Program-made: the position numbers and the translations under genes
Part shown: positions 1-8,246 of the stretch, one piece after another
Position numbering within the stretch: position 1 is the first letter of the stretch
How the letters are laid out: each line of letters opens with the position of its first letter
Notes under the pieces: model-generated
Told to the model about the DNA's origin: nothing
Databases searched by the model: none
Seen by the model: the letters and a program-made list of their open reading frames with translations, nothing else
IMG/VR virus record: IMGVR_UViG_3300005531_000018
Location: 1-40,894 of that record
Length of the DNA stretch: 40,894 bases
Reading direction: 5' to 3' (one strand)
DNA from: a virus

Positions 1-360
1 TACGACCACTTGCTTCCGAAGAAGTACCAAGGGAAGTTTAGCGGGCGGGAAGGGCAAGTGGGGAACCCGGCGAGGTCAATCCCGCGGAACAAGTGGATCA
101 ATGGGGCGGTGATGATTGACAGCCGCGGGAATGTGAAATTCAAGACGACGTCTCTGCCACGGAGATCATCGAACCCGGGCAAAGAACAATTCGTTGTCGA
201 GTGGGGATCGAACGTCAGTTTCTTCGATACCCTCGCTGCCGCCAAGAAGTTCATCGCCGGACTACGAACGCGCGGACTTCATTATGGACGACACATTCTG
301 ATTCGGCATGTGTACGCGGACGGGAGACCGTCCAAAGTCGTGTTCGAGAAATCGTACTAG
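1..360 (+). CDS. Partial hypothetical protein (5' end outside window)
   Basis: The reading frame is open from base 1 and ends at the TAG before 361, so the N-terminus is probably upstream; a TTG at 10 is the first possible start inside the window. The visible part is basic, with a GNPARS motif near residue 20 and a SNPGKEQ motif near 58. The same S/T/G-N-P punctuation recurs in the large protein at 5442. The last 50 residues look like a small alpha/beta domain (FVVEWGSNVSFFDTLAAAKKF). I do not recognise a family. The gene lies in a G-rich stretch, unlike the C-rich genes that follow, and its stop directly abuts the next ATG. Confidence 0.6.
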   Translation, partial: YDHLLPKKYQGKFSGREGQVGNPARSIPRNKWINGAVMIDSRGNVKFKTTSLPRRSSNPGKEQFVVEWGSNVSFFDTLAAAKKFIAGLRTRGLHYGRHILIRHVYADGRPSKVVFEKSY

Positions 361-1230
361 ATGCTCCAGCCAGTCACCCTCACGTACCGCAACGCCATCC
401 CGACCGGGATGATGATCGACCCGTCCACACGTCTGGACGCGATGACGATCACCACCCCCAACCCGATCTCCGGGTACACGGGAATCGGTGGAGCGTCTCT
501 GGGTGACGTCAACAATCTCCAACTCGCCTCTCTCGCCGCGACCGGGGCCTCGACGACGGTGGGGATCTTGACGGCGATTGGAACGATTGGCGGGCCGGTC
601 GGGGCGGCGATTGCCGCGGGGATTGGGGTCGCTATGGCCATCGCCCAGTTCTTCAAGGGGTGTGGGCAGACTTGCATCCAGTCCTCGAACGACGCCAACC
701 AACTCGAACCCTATCTCAAACAGAATCTCCAGGCGTACCTCTCTTCTCCGATCCGGACGAAGTCGATGCAAGCCGCGGCGATCAATAACTTCATGACCGT
801 CTGGAACACGCTGGTCCAGGCGTGCTCGAACCCGGCGTTGGCCCAGGCCGGACAGAATTGCATCTCCGACCGGCAACAAGGAAGTTGTAAGTGGCAGACG
901 AGTCCAGGCGGATGGACGCAGAATGCTGACGGAACCTGTACCTATACTTATCCCGGAGCGGCCGGGAGCGGATCGAGTTGCTGGAATTGGTGGGTGGGGT
1001 ATCACGATCCCATTGCAAGCGATCCATGCGTCCTCGACGATTCCGTGTTGGCTCAGGCTACAGGTGCGGCGAGTTCGACCGGCACCCCGGCCGGGACGAC
1101 TACGGGTACAGGTGCGGCGACCGGCTCCACGTCAACCGCGGCTTCGTCGTCGCTTCTGTCCGGCATCCCGGCACCGTTGTTGATCGGGGCGGGGATCTTG
1201 GTGGTGCTGGCGTTCGCGGGGAGGGATTAA
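361..1230 (+). CDS. Membrane protein with central hydrophobic region and C-terminal anchor
   Basis: A 289-aa protein of unknown function. Residues about 65-97 are a long Gly/Ala/Ile-rich hydrophobic stretch ending in AIAQFFKGC. A Cys-containing middle follows (residues about 98-235, at least eight Cys, Trp-rich near CWNWWVGYHDP), then a Thr/Ser/Gly-rich linker and a C-terminal membrane segment (LLIGAGILVVLAFAG) with a two-residue charged tail (RD). The start is the ATG immediately after the upstream stop. The motif YHDPIASDP resembles YQDVIASDP in the next gene. I infer a virion-membrane or entry protein from the layout shared with its neighbours; nothing shows this directly. Confidence 0.7.
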   Translation: MLQPVTLTYRNAIPTGMMIDPSTRLDAMTITTPNPISGYTGIGGASLGDVNNLQLASLAATGASTTVGILTAIGTIGGPVGAAIAAGIGVAMAIAQFFKGCGQTCIQSSNDANQLEPYLKQNLQAYLSSPIRTKSMQAAAINNFMTVWNTLVQACSNPALAQAGQNCISDRQQGSCKWQTSPGGWTQNADGTCTYTYPGAAGSGSSCWNWWVGYHDPIASDPCVLDDSVLAQATGAASSTGTPAGTTTGTGAATGSTSTAASSSLLSGIPAPLLIGAGILVVLAFAGRD

Positions 1231-1234
1231 CGAG

Positions 1235-1990
1235 ATGAGAACGGCAATGTTAAGAGTACCGACGCGTCGGGGCATGATGGGCCTCGGGGACTGTGCCTGG
1301 GTCAACGGGTCCTACGTCAACGTCCTCCCGAACGGGTCGGTGGTGGGGTGCGGGGCTCCTCCGACTCCGGCTCCCATCTCCGGTCCAGGTGCGTCGTCCT
1401 CGGTCGCTAACTTCTATCAGGACGTCATCGCGTCCGATCCCTACTACTCTTCCCCGCAGTATCTTGCCGCGGAGGCCGCCAGTGGTGCGGCTCCCCAGAC
1501 TCCGACCCAGGCGGCCGTCTCGACGCTCAACGATTACTGTCAACAGAACGTTTTTAACAACGGGATCTGGGGGACGCCGCTCGATACCGCGACGTGCAAC
1601 GGAATCACGCCGCTCTCCTCCGCGATGGCCGCGGCCGGGTCCGTTGTCACGCCCAACTATTACCAGATCGCTCCCGGCGGAGGAAGCGGTACCCAAGGCG
1701 CTGGGCCGGTCGTTACGGCGACCCCCGCGGCGTCGACTCCGACCTCCAAGGCTCCCTCGATCACGCAACCGACGACCTCGACCACGACGCCTCAGACCTC
1801 GACCGTCAATCCCGGCAACAACGCCTCGACCGATCTGGTCAACGGTCAACCCGCGGCGGGGTCGTCGCTCAATCCGGCGTTGGCGTCGGCGGAGTCGTGG
1901 TTGACGGCGTCGATGTTTGGCGGGATTCCGAATTGGATGTTAGTGGCCGGTGCGGTCGTCGCCGTGATCGTCATCGGAGGGAAGCGGTAA
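1235..1990 (+). CDS. C-tail-anchored Thr/Pro-rich protein
   Basis: A 251-aa unknown protein. After a short basic N-terminus comes a GDCAWVNGSYVNVLPNG segment, then an ectodomain with four more Cys, and a Thr/Pro/Ser-rich linker at about 165-205. It ends in a membrane segment (WMLVAGAVVAVIVIG) and a GKR tail. It has no recognisable N-terminal signal, so it probably inserts as a C-tail-anchored protein. It shares the Y-x-D-x-IASDP motif with the preceding gene. The start at 1235 lies 4 nt after the upstream stop, suggesting translational coupling. Confidence 0.65.
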   Translation: MRTAMLRVPTRRGMMGLGDCAWVNGSYVNVLPNGSVVGCGAPPTPAPISGPGASSSVANFYQDVIASDPYYSSPQYLAAEAASGAAPQTPTQAAVSTLNDYCQQNVFNNGIWGTPLDTATCNGITPLSSAMAAAGSVVTPNYYQIAPGGGSGTQGAGPVVTATPAASTPTSKAPSITQPTTSTTTPQTSTVNPGNNASTDLVNGQPAAGSSLNPALASAESWLTASMFGGIPNWMLVAGAVVAVIVIGGKR

Positions 1991-1994
1991 CGAT

Positions 1995-2663
1995 ATGAAC
2001 CGGGCCTATTCCCCCGCGTATCTTCCGGCGTACCCGTTCGGGGTGATCGACACCTCGAACCTGCCTTACGACCCGAATGCCGCGGCGACTATCGACGCTC
2101 CGCCCTCACAGTTGGATGTCGCCGCCAATGCGTTCGCGGCGTTGGGGGTCCCGGCCTCGACCGCTTTAACCGTGGCCGCAAGTTCACCGGCCGCTTCAAC
2201 TTCTTTGTTGGGAGACTCGACCGCTATGCCTGACTTCACCATGACCCCGGACTGGGCCGCCGCGGCGGCGAATGGCGTCTCTTGTTGGGACTATCCCAAT
2301 GGCGTCCCCGTGTGGGTGCCGGGTCCCTACGGATCGAACCCCACCGGAACTCCATCGACCGGTCCTCAGTGTTGGGCCTCGAACGCGGTCCCCACCGCGC
2401 AACCGTCGCCTCTCCCGATGGCGACCGTTCAACCGCTCCCCACCGTCGTCAACGCCGCTCCGACGCCCGTGGCTGACAATCAAATCTTCTCGCCGACATC
2501 GCTTCTCAACCCGATGCCCCAGATCGTCGCCGGTCCCAAGGCGGCACCCGCTCCGACGTGCGATCCGATCTCGGCCTGGGTGAACGATAACCCGCTCCTC
2601 GCCGCTGCGATCTTGGCCGCCGGGTTCATCGCCGTGATGTCGAAGAAAGGACACCGGGCCTAA
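1995..2663 (+). CDS. C-tail-anchored Ala/Pro-rich protein
   Basis: A 222-aa unknown protein with the same plan as its neighbours: a long low-charge ectodomain rich in Ala, Pro, Ser and Thr with a few Cys, then one C-terminal membrane segment (PLLAAAILAAGFIAVM) and a basic tail (SKKGHRA). It contains short aromatic patches (CWDYPNGVPVWVPGPYG) of a kind often seen in extracellular surface proteins. Its stop overlaps the next start by one base (TAATG). Function unknown; a virion membrane or surface protein is inferred from context. Confidence 0.65.
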   Translation: MNRAYSPAYLPAYPFGVIDTSNLPYDPNAAATIDAPPSQLDVAANAFAALGVPASTALTVAASSPAASTSLLGDSTAMPDFTMTPDWAAAAANGVSCWDYPNGVPVWVPGPYGSNPTGTPSTGPQCWASNAVPTAQPSPLPMATVQPLPTVVNAAPTPVADNQIFSPTSLLNPMPQIVAGPKAAPAPTCDPISAWVNDNPLLAAAILAAGFIAVMSKKGHRA

Positions 2664-3613
2664 TGAAGACCAAGGACATCGTCACCTACGCATTGATCGC
2701 CGGAGGAGCATATGCTCTCTACTGGTACGTCACCAACTACGGCCCCAACGGTCCGGTGTCGGCGACCAATCCGTCCTGGTGGTCGACGTGGTTTGGTGGA
2801 ACGGCGGGGACCGGTACGACCGCCGCGACCACGACTACGACCACGACCGGGACGACGGCGACGACCACGACCACCAATCCCGGCGTCACCGCGGCCCCCA
2901 CGACCATCGTTGACCAGGGTGGAGTATCGACCGACCAACTCCTCGCCGCGGCGTCCTTGCCCGCTACTGGGAAATTGTCGGCGTCTCAGTGGAATTGGTA
3001 CTACAGCAAAGTATCCGGCGTCACCCAGGACAAAGTCTCCCTCGGTGATAACGGCTCCCCGATGGACGTGTTCACCTACATGACCATGCGTCAACAGAAG
3101 GGATACACGACCCCGGCGTCCGGGTCCTCTTCCGTTGCCGCGACCTCGGCCACCGCCGCCAACTTTGTACCGCCCTCTACGACCGCGGGTGCCGGTGCAA
3201 CCCAGAATCAGATCGCCCAGATCATCGCCCTCCTCAATCCGTCCGACGTCCCCAAGTTCCAGGCGATGGTGGCGGCAGGGCTCACTTACGATCAGGCGAA
3301 CGCGATGTTGGCCAATGCCCAGGGATGCCAGAACGCGTCGAATGCCATCAAGATCGCCTCCGCCCAGGTCCCCGGAGCCCCGGTCCCGCCGACTCTCGCG
3401 TACTCGCCGACCGATGCCACTTCCGGCTCATGCGTACCCTCCGGCATGTCCGGCATCGTCCCGGTCGCCTCTCGTCCCAACGCACAACCAGCCCAGGGGA
3501 TGGGGGCCATCACCCCGACACAATCGGTACGCCCCTCAACCGGATCTCCCTCACGCTCTCCGTGGGGCCGCATCCCGGCTCTCGATGCCGGTGGGATGAA
3601 GTTCAAGAACTAG
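2663..3613 (+). CDS. N-terminally anchored Thr-rich membrane protein
   Basis: A 316-aa protein with an N-terminal membrane segment (residues about 6-25, IVTYALIAGGAYALYWYVTNY), unlike the C-terminal anchors around it. A nearly pure Thr/Ala/Gly linker at about 52-72 would act as a flexible stalk. The helical region that follows (QLLAAASLPATGKLSASQWNW, then QIAQIIALLNPSDVPKFQAM) may fold independently. The C-terminus is Pro/Ser-rich and basic. The start overlaps the upstream stop (TAATG). Family unknown. Confidence 0.65.
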   Translation: MKTKDIVTYALIAGGAYALYWYVTNYGPNGPVSATNPSWWSTWFGGTAGTGTTAATTTTTTTGTTATTTTTNPGVTAAPTTIVDQGGVSTDQLLAAASLPATGKLSASQWNWYYSKVSGVTQDKVSLGDNGSPMDVFTYMTMRQQKGYTTPASGSSSVAATSATAANFVPPSTTAGAGATQNQIAQIIALLNPSDVPKFQAMVAAGLTYDQANAMLANAQGCQNASNAIKIASAQVPGAPVPPTLAYSPTDATSGSCVPSGMSGIVPVASRPNAQPAQGMGAITPTQSVRPSTGSPSRSPWGRIPALDAGGMKFKN

Positions 3614-3629
3614 GAAAGGAACCACAACC

Positions 3630-3800
3630 ATGAACATGCTCTGTCTCGGTTGGCGAACGATCAACACTTGCGGCGGTCAGAACATGGGGCGATCCCAACA
3701 GATCGTTCCCCCGACTGGCGGTGACGGCCAACCCTGTCCCACCGCTTGGTGGTTCTTTATCGGTGCCGGAGTCATCGCCGCGATGGCGATCAGCAAGTAG
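3630..3800 (+). CDS. Small C-tail-anchored membrane protein
   Basis: A 56-aa protein. The ATG at 3630 has a GGAAAGGA ribosome site at 3613-3620. The sequence has a short N-terminal part with two Cys (MNMLCLGWRTINTC), a Pro/Gly-rich middle with a third Cys, and a C-terminal membrane segment (AWWFFIGAGVIAAMAI) ending in SK. The layout matches the larger neighbours in miniature, supporting it as a real gene of the same block. Function unknown. Confidence 0.6.
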   Translation: MNMLCLGWRTINTCGGQNMGRSQQIVPPTGGDGQPCPTAWWFFIGAGVIAAMAISK

Positions 3801-3813
3801 ACGGCGACACATC

Positions 3814-4173
3814 ATGAAGTTCTCACTATCAGCATTGGGCGACTCGGCCGGGACCCCTTCCGGCTACGACGTCGGTGTATCGCTCGACACCTCCGCGGTC
3901 CCGATCACGTCGGCCGACCCCGCGGTCCTCTCGACGCTCAACCTATCAAGTAACCAGATGTCGGACTTGATGACGTTGCCTTCGGGAACCCAGTGCTACC
4001 CGTCCACCTTCGTCGGGCCGCTTCCTCCGGGAGCCTCGTATTGCCCCGACGCCGCTCTGTTGGCCGGGACCCCATCCATCGCCCCGTCCGCTCTCTCCTC
4101 GATGCCGTGGGGGACGCTGGCCGCGGTTCTGTTGGGTCTGGTCGCTCTCACTTCTATCGGAGGACGTCGATGA
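3814..4173 (+). CDS. Small C-tail-anchored membrane protein
   Basis: A 119-aa protein starting at the ATG at 3814. The N-terminus (MKFSLSALGDSAGTPSGYDVG) is not a clear signal peptide. The middle carries two Cys (GTQCYPSTFVGPLPPGASYC). The C-terminus is a membrane segment (MPWGTLAAVLLGLVALTSI) followed by GGRR. The stop overlaps the next start (ATGA at 4170). Same architecture as the genes on both sides; function unknown. Confidence 0.65.
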   Translation: MKFSLSALGDSAGTPSGYDVGVSLDTSAVPITSADPAVLSTLNLSSNQMSDLMTLPSGTQCYPSTFVGPLPPGASYCPDAALLAGTPSIAPSALSSMPWGTLAAVLLGLVALTSIGGRR

Positions 4174-4553
4174 CCTTCACCGTCCCCAACGATCACATCG
4201 CCCGCACTGGGCTCCCCTATCCGTCGTTCCCCGGCGGCCGTATGTCCCTTGCCGGTCTCGGGGCTCCATGTGCGGACTCAGGTACTTGCGGACCAAACCC
4301 TTGCGGATGGTTCGACAACATCTGGATCTCTGACGCGTGCCGGTCGTTCTGCCAATGCTCCGACCCCACCTCCTGGGGCTCTGTTGGCGTCGTTCAGGCA
4401 ACCGCTAATGAGGCCGGGTCGATTATCGGCGGGGCGGTTGGTAACGCCGCGGGTGCCGCGGCTCAAGGCGTCGGAAACCAACTCAACTCCCTTACCGGGT
4501 ACATCATGCTCGGGTTCGGGGCGTTGATTCTGCTAACGGCATTGAAAGGCTAA
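4170..4553 (+). CDS. Cys-rich C-tail-anchored membrane protein
   Basis: A 127-aa protein coupled to the upstream gene by an ATGA overlap. Residues about 32-71 are Cys-rich (CADSGTCGPNPCGWF, then CRSFCQC), suggesting a disulfide-stabilised ectodomain or a metal site. A Gly/Ala stretch (IIGGAVGNAAGAAAQGVG) could be a membrane-active or glycine-zipper helix, and a C-terminal membrane segment follows (YIMLGFGALILLTALKG). The zipper may suggest membrane insertion or penetration. No family recognised. Confidence 0.65.
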   Translation: MTFTVPNDHIARTGLPYPSFPGGRMSLAGLGAPCADSGTCGPNPCGWFDNIWISDACRSFCQCSDPTSWGSVGVVQATANEAGSIIGGAVGNAAGAAAQGVGNQLNSLTGYIMLGFGALILLTALKG

Positions 4554-4573
4554 CGAAAGGATCGATTACGACT

Positions 4574-5041
4574 ATGGCCAATCTCAACATTCATCCCGCG
4601 CCTGGTATGGGGGACCTCACCTCCGGGTTCTTTGTGGTCCCCCAGAACCCGATCCAGATGGCGACCGAGGGCATCTCCCGCGTCCCGACTCTGGGCGAGT
4701 TCATGGCCGGAGCCTTCGTCGTTCCCCAAAACCCGTTCCGGGCCTACATCACCAACTCGGTCACCCCGCTCGGAACCGCCGCCCTCCCCGGCATGTCCGG
4801 TCTCGGGTGTGCGTCGTGTGGCGGAACGTGCGGTATGGGGGCGTTAGACTTCTCCTCGTTCTCGAACTTCACGGCGTCCCTCGCCCCGACTCTCCAGGAG
4901 GACAGTCTCGGATTCGGCCTCCCCAACTACGCCTACTTGGGAATCGGCCTCCTCGCCTACATGTTCTTGTTCTCCGGATCGACCGGCCCGTCGCGGGTCG
5001 CAAGGGCGAGACGGGCGTATCGCAGCTACGCCGCCGCCTAA
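4574..5041 (+). CDS. Membrane protein with two FVVPQNP motifs
   Basis: A 155-aa protein with ribosome site GAAAGGA about 12 nt before the ATG. It contains two related segments: GDLTSGFFVVPQNPIQ (residues 13-28) and LGEFMAGAFVVPQNPFR (residues 40-56). The same signature occurs near the C-terminus of the Arg-rich protein at 10140. A Cys cluster follows (CASCGGTC), then a membrane segment (YAYLGIGLLAYMFLF) and a basic tail (RVARARRAYRSYAAA). The duplicated motif suggests a structural docking or processing signal. Function otherwise unknown. Confidence 0.7.
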   Translation: MANLNIHPAPGMGDLTSGFFVVPQNPIQMATEGISRVPTLGEFMAGAFVVPQNPFRAYITNSVTPLGTAALPGMSGLGCASCGGTCGMGALDFSSFSNFTASLAPTLQEDSLGFGLPNYAYLGIGLLAYMFLFSGSTGPSRVARARRAYRSYAAA

Positions 5042-5057
5042 GGAGACGATCACGACC

Positions 5058-5390
5058 ATGACCATGACCCCGCGAACCAAAGCCTACCTCAACACCCTCA
5101 TCACCGCTTTCATCACAGGCGGCCTGGGTAGTTTCGCGGTCAATCACCTCGACCACGACCACTTCGCGGTCTTCACCCTCAACTTCTGGCGGACCTTCGC
5201 CGCATTCGGAGTCGTCGGCGTCATCAACCACGTCCGCAACTCCCCACTCCCCAACTTCTTCTCTCTCAACATGCCGGAGTTGGCAACGACGGAGGAACCG
5301 GAACCTACTTACGACGACGGCGACCGCGACGGTCACATCGACATCGGCATCAACGACGGCGGAAAGGAGGAAGGCGATCTTCACCAATAA
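5058..5390 (+). CDS. Small two-helix membrane protein, holin-like layout
   Basis: A 110-aa protein with AAGGAG 12 nt before the ATG. Two membrane segments lie at about 10-28 (YLNTLITAFITGGLGSFAV) and 40-58 (FWRTFAAFGVVGVINHV), followed by a hydrophilic acidic tail (EEPEPTYDDGDRDGHIDIG). Size and layout fit small phage holins, but holins are too diverse to assign from sequence by eye, and it sits among virion-membrane candidates, so it could equally be structural. It is the last gene before the first skew-switch motif. Confidence 0.6.
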   Translation: MTMTPRTKAYLNTLITAFITGGLGSFAVNHLDHDHFAVFTLNFWRTFAAFGVVGVINHVRNSPLPNFFSLNMPELATTEEPEPTYDDGDRDGHIDIGINDGGKEEGDLHQ

Positions 5391-5426
5391 GTAACAGGTT
5401 GTCGTAACCGTTTACCAACTGGCGGA

Positions 5427-5440
5427 TTTTGCGGGTGAAT
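5427..5440 (+). repeat. Skew-switch motif, copy 1 (TTTTGCGGGTGAAT)
   Basis: Exact copy in the short gap before the gene at 5442. Counted by eye, 5221-5280 has 6 G and 27 C, while 5461-5520 has 32 G and 7 C. The GGGTGA part could also serve as a ribosome site for the ATG at 5442, but that spacing does not recur at other copies. Confidence 0.85.
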
Positions 5441-5441
5441 T

Positions 5442-7418
5442 ATGGCGAAAAGGAAAAAGACGGGTAAGGGTGGGAAGAGGACGGGGCCGATTGGGAGCGC
5501 GGTGAGGTTTAGTCAGGGGTTGATGAGTGGGGCCGTGGAGGCGGGGGATCAGGCGTTGGGGAGAGTGGTAGGGTTTAATCCCTGGTTCGGATTTGGGAAG
5601 AAGATCGAGTACGGGAATTTTGTGAAGGCTCCCTTCAGGTCTGTTGACGGGGAAATTGAGCACATGTGGGTGAGGGTGAGTAAAGTTACGCCTACTGCTA
5701 TCGAAGGTGTGTTGGACAACGAGCCGGTGTTTAAGCACTCGCCTGCGCTGAAGATGGGTAGCGTGGTGAAGGTTAAAAAGTCGGCAGCGGAGAAGGTTAT
5801 GAACCCCGCCAAGTTCGACCGGTGTGTCAAAGAGGTGAAGGCGAAGGGGCGGCCGGGGAACGCGTACGCGATCTGTACGGCGGCGGGGACGAGGAACCCG
5901 AAAAAGAAAAAAGAGAAGTTCTATGAACCGGGTACGAGGATGCGGTTCGATGGGAATGATCCGGAGGCGGGGGCCTGGGGGTTCTTCGATGTTGAGGTGG
6001 TGGATTGGGAAGCCGTGAAGGACGGGTATGACAGTAATGGCCGTCGAGTATTGCCCAAAGCCACGGTGAGGAATCTAAGAACCGGTCGGGTGTTCACAAC
6101 GTACACGCACAACCTTAAACCTTTAGGGGCGGTGACCAATCCGGCCAAGAAGATGTACGCCATCGAATACAGTTACGAGAACACCCAGGGGACCAAGAAG
6201 TGGAGACTGTTGCCGGAGGGACCGTGGGAGAGCAAGGAAGACGCCCAGGACTTCGGTGATGCGGAAGTCGGGTATGCGTTCAGAGTGGTGAGCACGACCG
6301 CGAAAGAGTTTGAGAAAAAGCTAGTGGACCAGGGGACGAGGAGATCGAACCCGATTCATAAGATGGCGAGTTTTGACTCGAAGGCCGCGGCCGACGCGTT
6401 CGTGAGAGTGATGGAGGCGGATAGAGGGATCGCGATCAAGTACGTCGAGAAGAAGGGCGGGAAGTGGTGGGTGGAGTATGCGGAGTTGGGGAAAGCGTCG
6501 AACCCAGTGGAGCCCATCGCACTCGCTAACGAACTCGTAGGGAGATTGAAAAGTGGCGGGTACATCACTGATGACGGTGGACGGTTGTTGGAGATGGTAA
6601 TTCGACGTAGCGGACTGAGTTGGTCAGAATCGATTGGACTCGTGAAAGCCGCTAAGAAGACGGACGGAAAAGCGGACGCCAAAGCGATCTCTGACGCCTA
6701 CCAGAAAAAGTATGGATCGGAAAAGGCTCAAGAGCAATTACGCCATCGGCACGACGTCAGGTTGGAGCATCTACACGATTCCAGTTACGTGAAGCCAGAA
6801 AAGATTGACAGCATGATCGCGGCCCAGTTGGGGAAGAGGAAGTCAAACCCCTCTGACGCCGCCGCCGGGATGTACGAGTCCTTCCACGGGAAACCCTCCG
6901 ACCAGATCGAGGAGTTCGAGGAGAAGGACCATTACCACTCGAACCTCGCCGGGTTGGGGTGGATGATCGGGTTGAAGGTCAGGACCCCCTCCTGGTACGA
7001 CGTCACGATTGAGTTCGATGACGTTTTGTTATGCTCGAACGAGGACGGGACCCAGTTGTTTTTGGTCGGCGGGGATCAAAGCCTCGACCTCGACAAACTC
7101 AAGATCGATAACGAGACCGGGAAGGAGTCGGTCGTGATCGGGGAGGCGTGGTTGATTGGATACCACACCGAGAAGGACTTCGACGAGTTCAAACCTATCG
7201 ATTACATCCACGGGTTTGGGCATGAGAAGGACCATGCCAAACTCCCGAAGAATGCGGACTTGTGGAACGATGCGGAGCCGCCCAAAGAGGAGAGTTTCGG
7301 GGTGGGGAATTATCCGACGTTGAGGTACGACGTCAGGAATCAGAAGTTGTATCTGGATGGAGGGATTTACAAGATCGAGAAGCCGATGTTTGAGACGTCG
7401 CCGGGGATTGAAGGGTAG
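5442..7418 (+). CDS. Multidomain protein of NP-separated modules, DUF2314-like N-terminal domain
   Basis: A 658-aa protein that reads like a string of small domains. A basic N-terminus (about 1-30) precedes a DUF2314-like domain (about 60-110; EIEHMWVRVSKV, GVLDNEP, LKMGSVVKV). Then comes a short Cys motif (KFDRCVKEVKAKGRPGNAYA then ICTAAG), seen in many phage proteins. Several small modules are bounded by RNPKKK, TNPAKK, RSNPIHK, ASNPVEP and KSNPSDA. The last module (about 475-658; MYESFHGKPSDQ, LFLVGGDQSLDL, PTLRYDV, LYLDGGIYKI) resembles a domain I recall as common in environmental phages. No enzyme motif is evident. The NP sites could be hinges, cleavage sites or fusion scars. The gene is strongly G-rich at its start. 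Confidence 0.7.
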   Translation: MAKRKKTGKGGKRTGPIGSAVRFSQGLMSGAVEAGDQALGRVVGFNPWFGFGKKIEYGNFVKAPFRSVDGEIEHMWVRVSKVTPTAIEGVLDNEPVFKHSPALKMGSVVKVKKSAAEKVMNPAKFDRCVKEVKAKGRPGNAYAICTAAGTRNPKKKKEKFYEPGTRMRFDGNDPEAGAWGFFDVEVVDWEAVKDGYDSNGRRVLPKATVRNLRTGRVFTTYTHNLKPLGAVTNPAKKMYAIEYSYENTQGTKKWRLLPEGPWESKEDAQDFGDAEVGYAFRVVSTTAKEFEKKLVDQGTRRSNPIHKMASFDSKAAADAFVRVMEADRGIAIKYVEKKGGKWWVEYAELGKASNPVEPIALANELVGRLKSGGYITDDGGRLLEMVIRRSGLSWSESIGLVKAAKKTDGKADAKAISDAYQKKYGSEKAQEQLRHRHDVRLEHLHDSSYVKPEKIDSMIAAQLGKRKSNPSDAAAGMYESFHGKPSDQIEEFEEKDHYHSNLAGLGWMIGLKVRTPSWYDVTIEFDDVLLCSNEDGTQLFLVGGDQSLDLDKLKIDNETGKESVVIGEAWLIGYHTEKDFDEFKPIDYIHGFGHEKDHAKLPKNADLWNDAEPPKEESFGVGNYPTLRYDVRNQKLYLDGGIYKIEKPMFETSPGIEG

Positions 7419-7461
7419 GGGATGGCGGTGATGACGGCAAGATGAGTGAAAGGGCGAACAG

Positions 7462-8223
7462 ATGATTGACGAGATGGAAGTGACGACGACATTAACGGTT
7501 GAGGAACTCGCGGAGAACCTCGCCAAGGAGTTAACGGGATACGACAAGATCCCGTTGACGGATCACCAGACCCTCGCGTTGCGGGAAGAGGGGAAGGATT
7601 GGCCCGCCGATGCGTTGAGCATGATCGGGTTGAAGCGGATGCGGAACATTCACGACCTGACGAAGAGAATCGTGGTCGAGAAGGTCCCCGGAGACTTCAT
7701 GGAGTGCGGCGTGTGGCGGGGCGGGGCCTCGATTTTCATGTGGAGGCTTCTGGCGATGTATGGGGAGACGGATCGGAAGGTGATTCTGGCCGATTCGTTC
7801 GAGGGGTTCCCGAAAGATCGGGAATGCGTTCAGGACCGGTTGGAGTTCGCACCCGCGGAGTATATCGCGGTGAGTGAGGAGGAGGTCAGGACCAACTTCG
7901 CCAAGTACAAGGCGGGGGACCGGCTTCATCCCGATCCCAAGACGGTGTTTGTGCGGGGATGGTTCAAGGACACGCTCTTTACCGCGAACATCGGACGGTT
8001 GGCCCTTCTTCGTCTCGACGGCGATCTGTTCGAGTCGACGATGACGTGTTTGAATGCTCTCTATTCTCATGTCGTCGAGGGTGGTTACGTCATCATCGAC
8101 GATTACGCGTTACCGACGTGCCGGAGCGCGGTCGACCAGTTCAGGGAACGGTGGGGGATTAAGAACGAGATCCACCAGATCGATTATTCGGGGGTGTGGT
8201 GGCGGAAAGGGGGGCGGGCGTAA
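7462..8223 (+). CDS. TylF/MycF-family O-methyltransferase-like protein
   Basis: A 253-aa SAM-dependent methyltransferase of the TylF/MycF type, which methylate sugar hydroxyls in characterised members. Visible family signatures are GDFMECGVWRGGASIFM (about 77-93, SAM-binding region), VILADSFEGFP (107-117), LLRLDGDLFEST (about 183-193) and GGYVIIDDYALP (metal/catalytic region, about 207-217). It ends in WWRKGG as family members do. Length is normal. The ribosome-site leader is GAAAGGGCGAAC. Its stop overlaps the region of the next gene, a glycosyltransferase, so both probably modify glycans on the virion or host surface. Substrate unknown. Confidence 0.88.
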   Translation: MIDEMEVTTTLTVEELAENLAKELTGYDKIPLTDHQTLALREEGKDWPADALSMIGLKRMRNIHDLTKRIVVEKVPGDFMECGVWRGGASIFMWRLLAMYGETDRKVILADSFEGFPKDRECVQDRLEFAPAEYIAVSEEEVRTNFAKYKAGDRLHPDPKTVFVRGWFKDTLFTANIGRLALLRLDGDLFESTMTCLNALYSHVVEGGYVIIDDYALPTCRSAVDQFRERWGIKNEIHQIDYSGVWWRKGGRA

Positions 8224-8246
8224 TGGAGAAAGGAATTAATACGACG

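Noticed and set aside
2821-2876. ACGACC-type tandem repeats as a regulatory repeat
   Set aside because: They encode the Thr-rich stalk of the protein at 2663 and vary as codons do.
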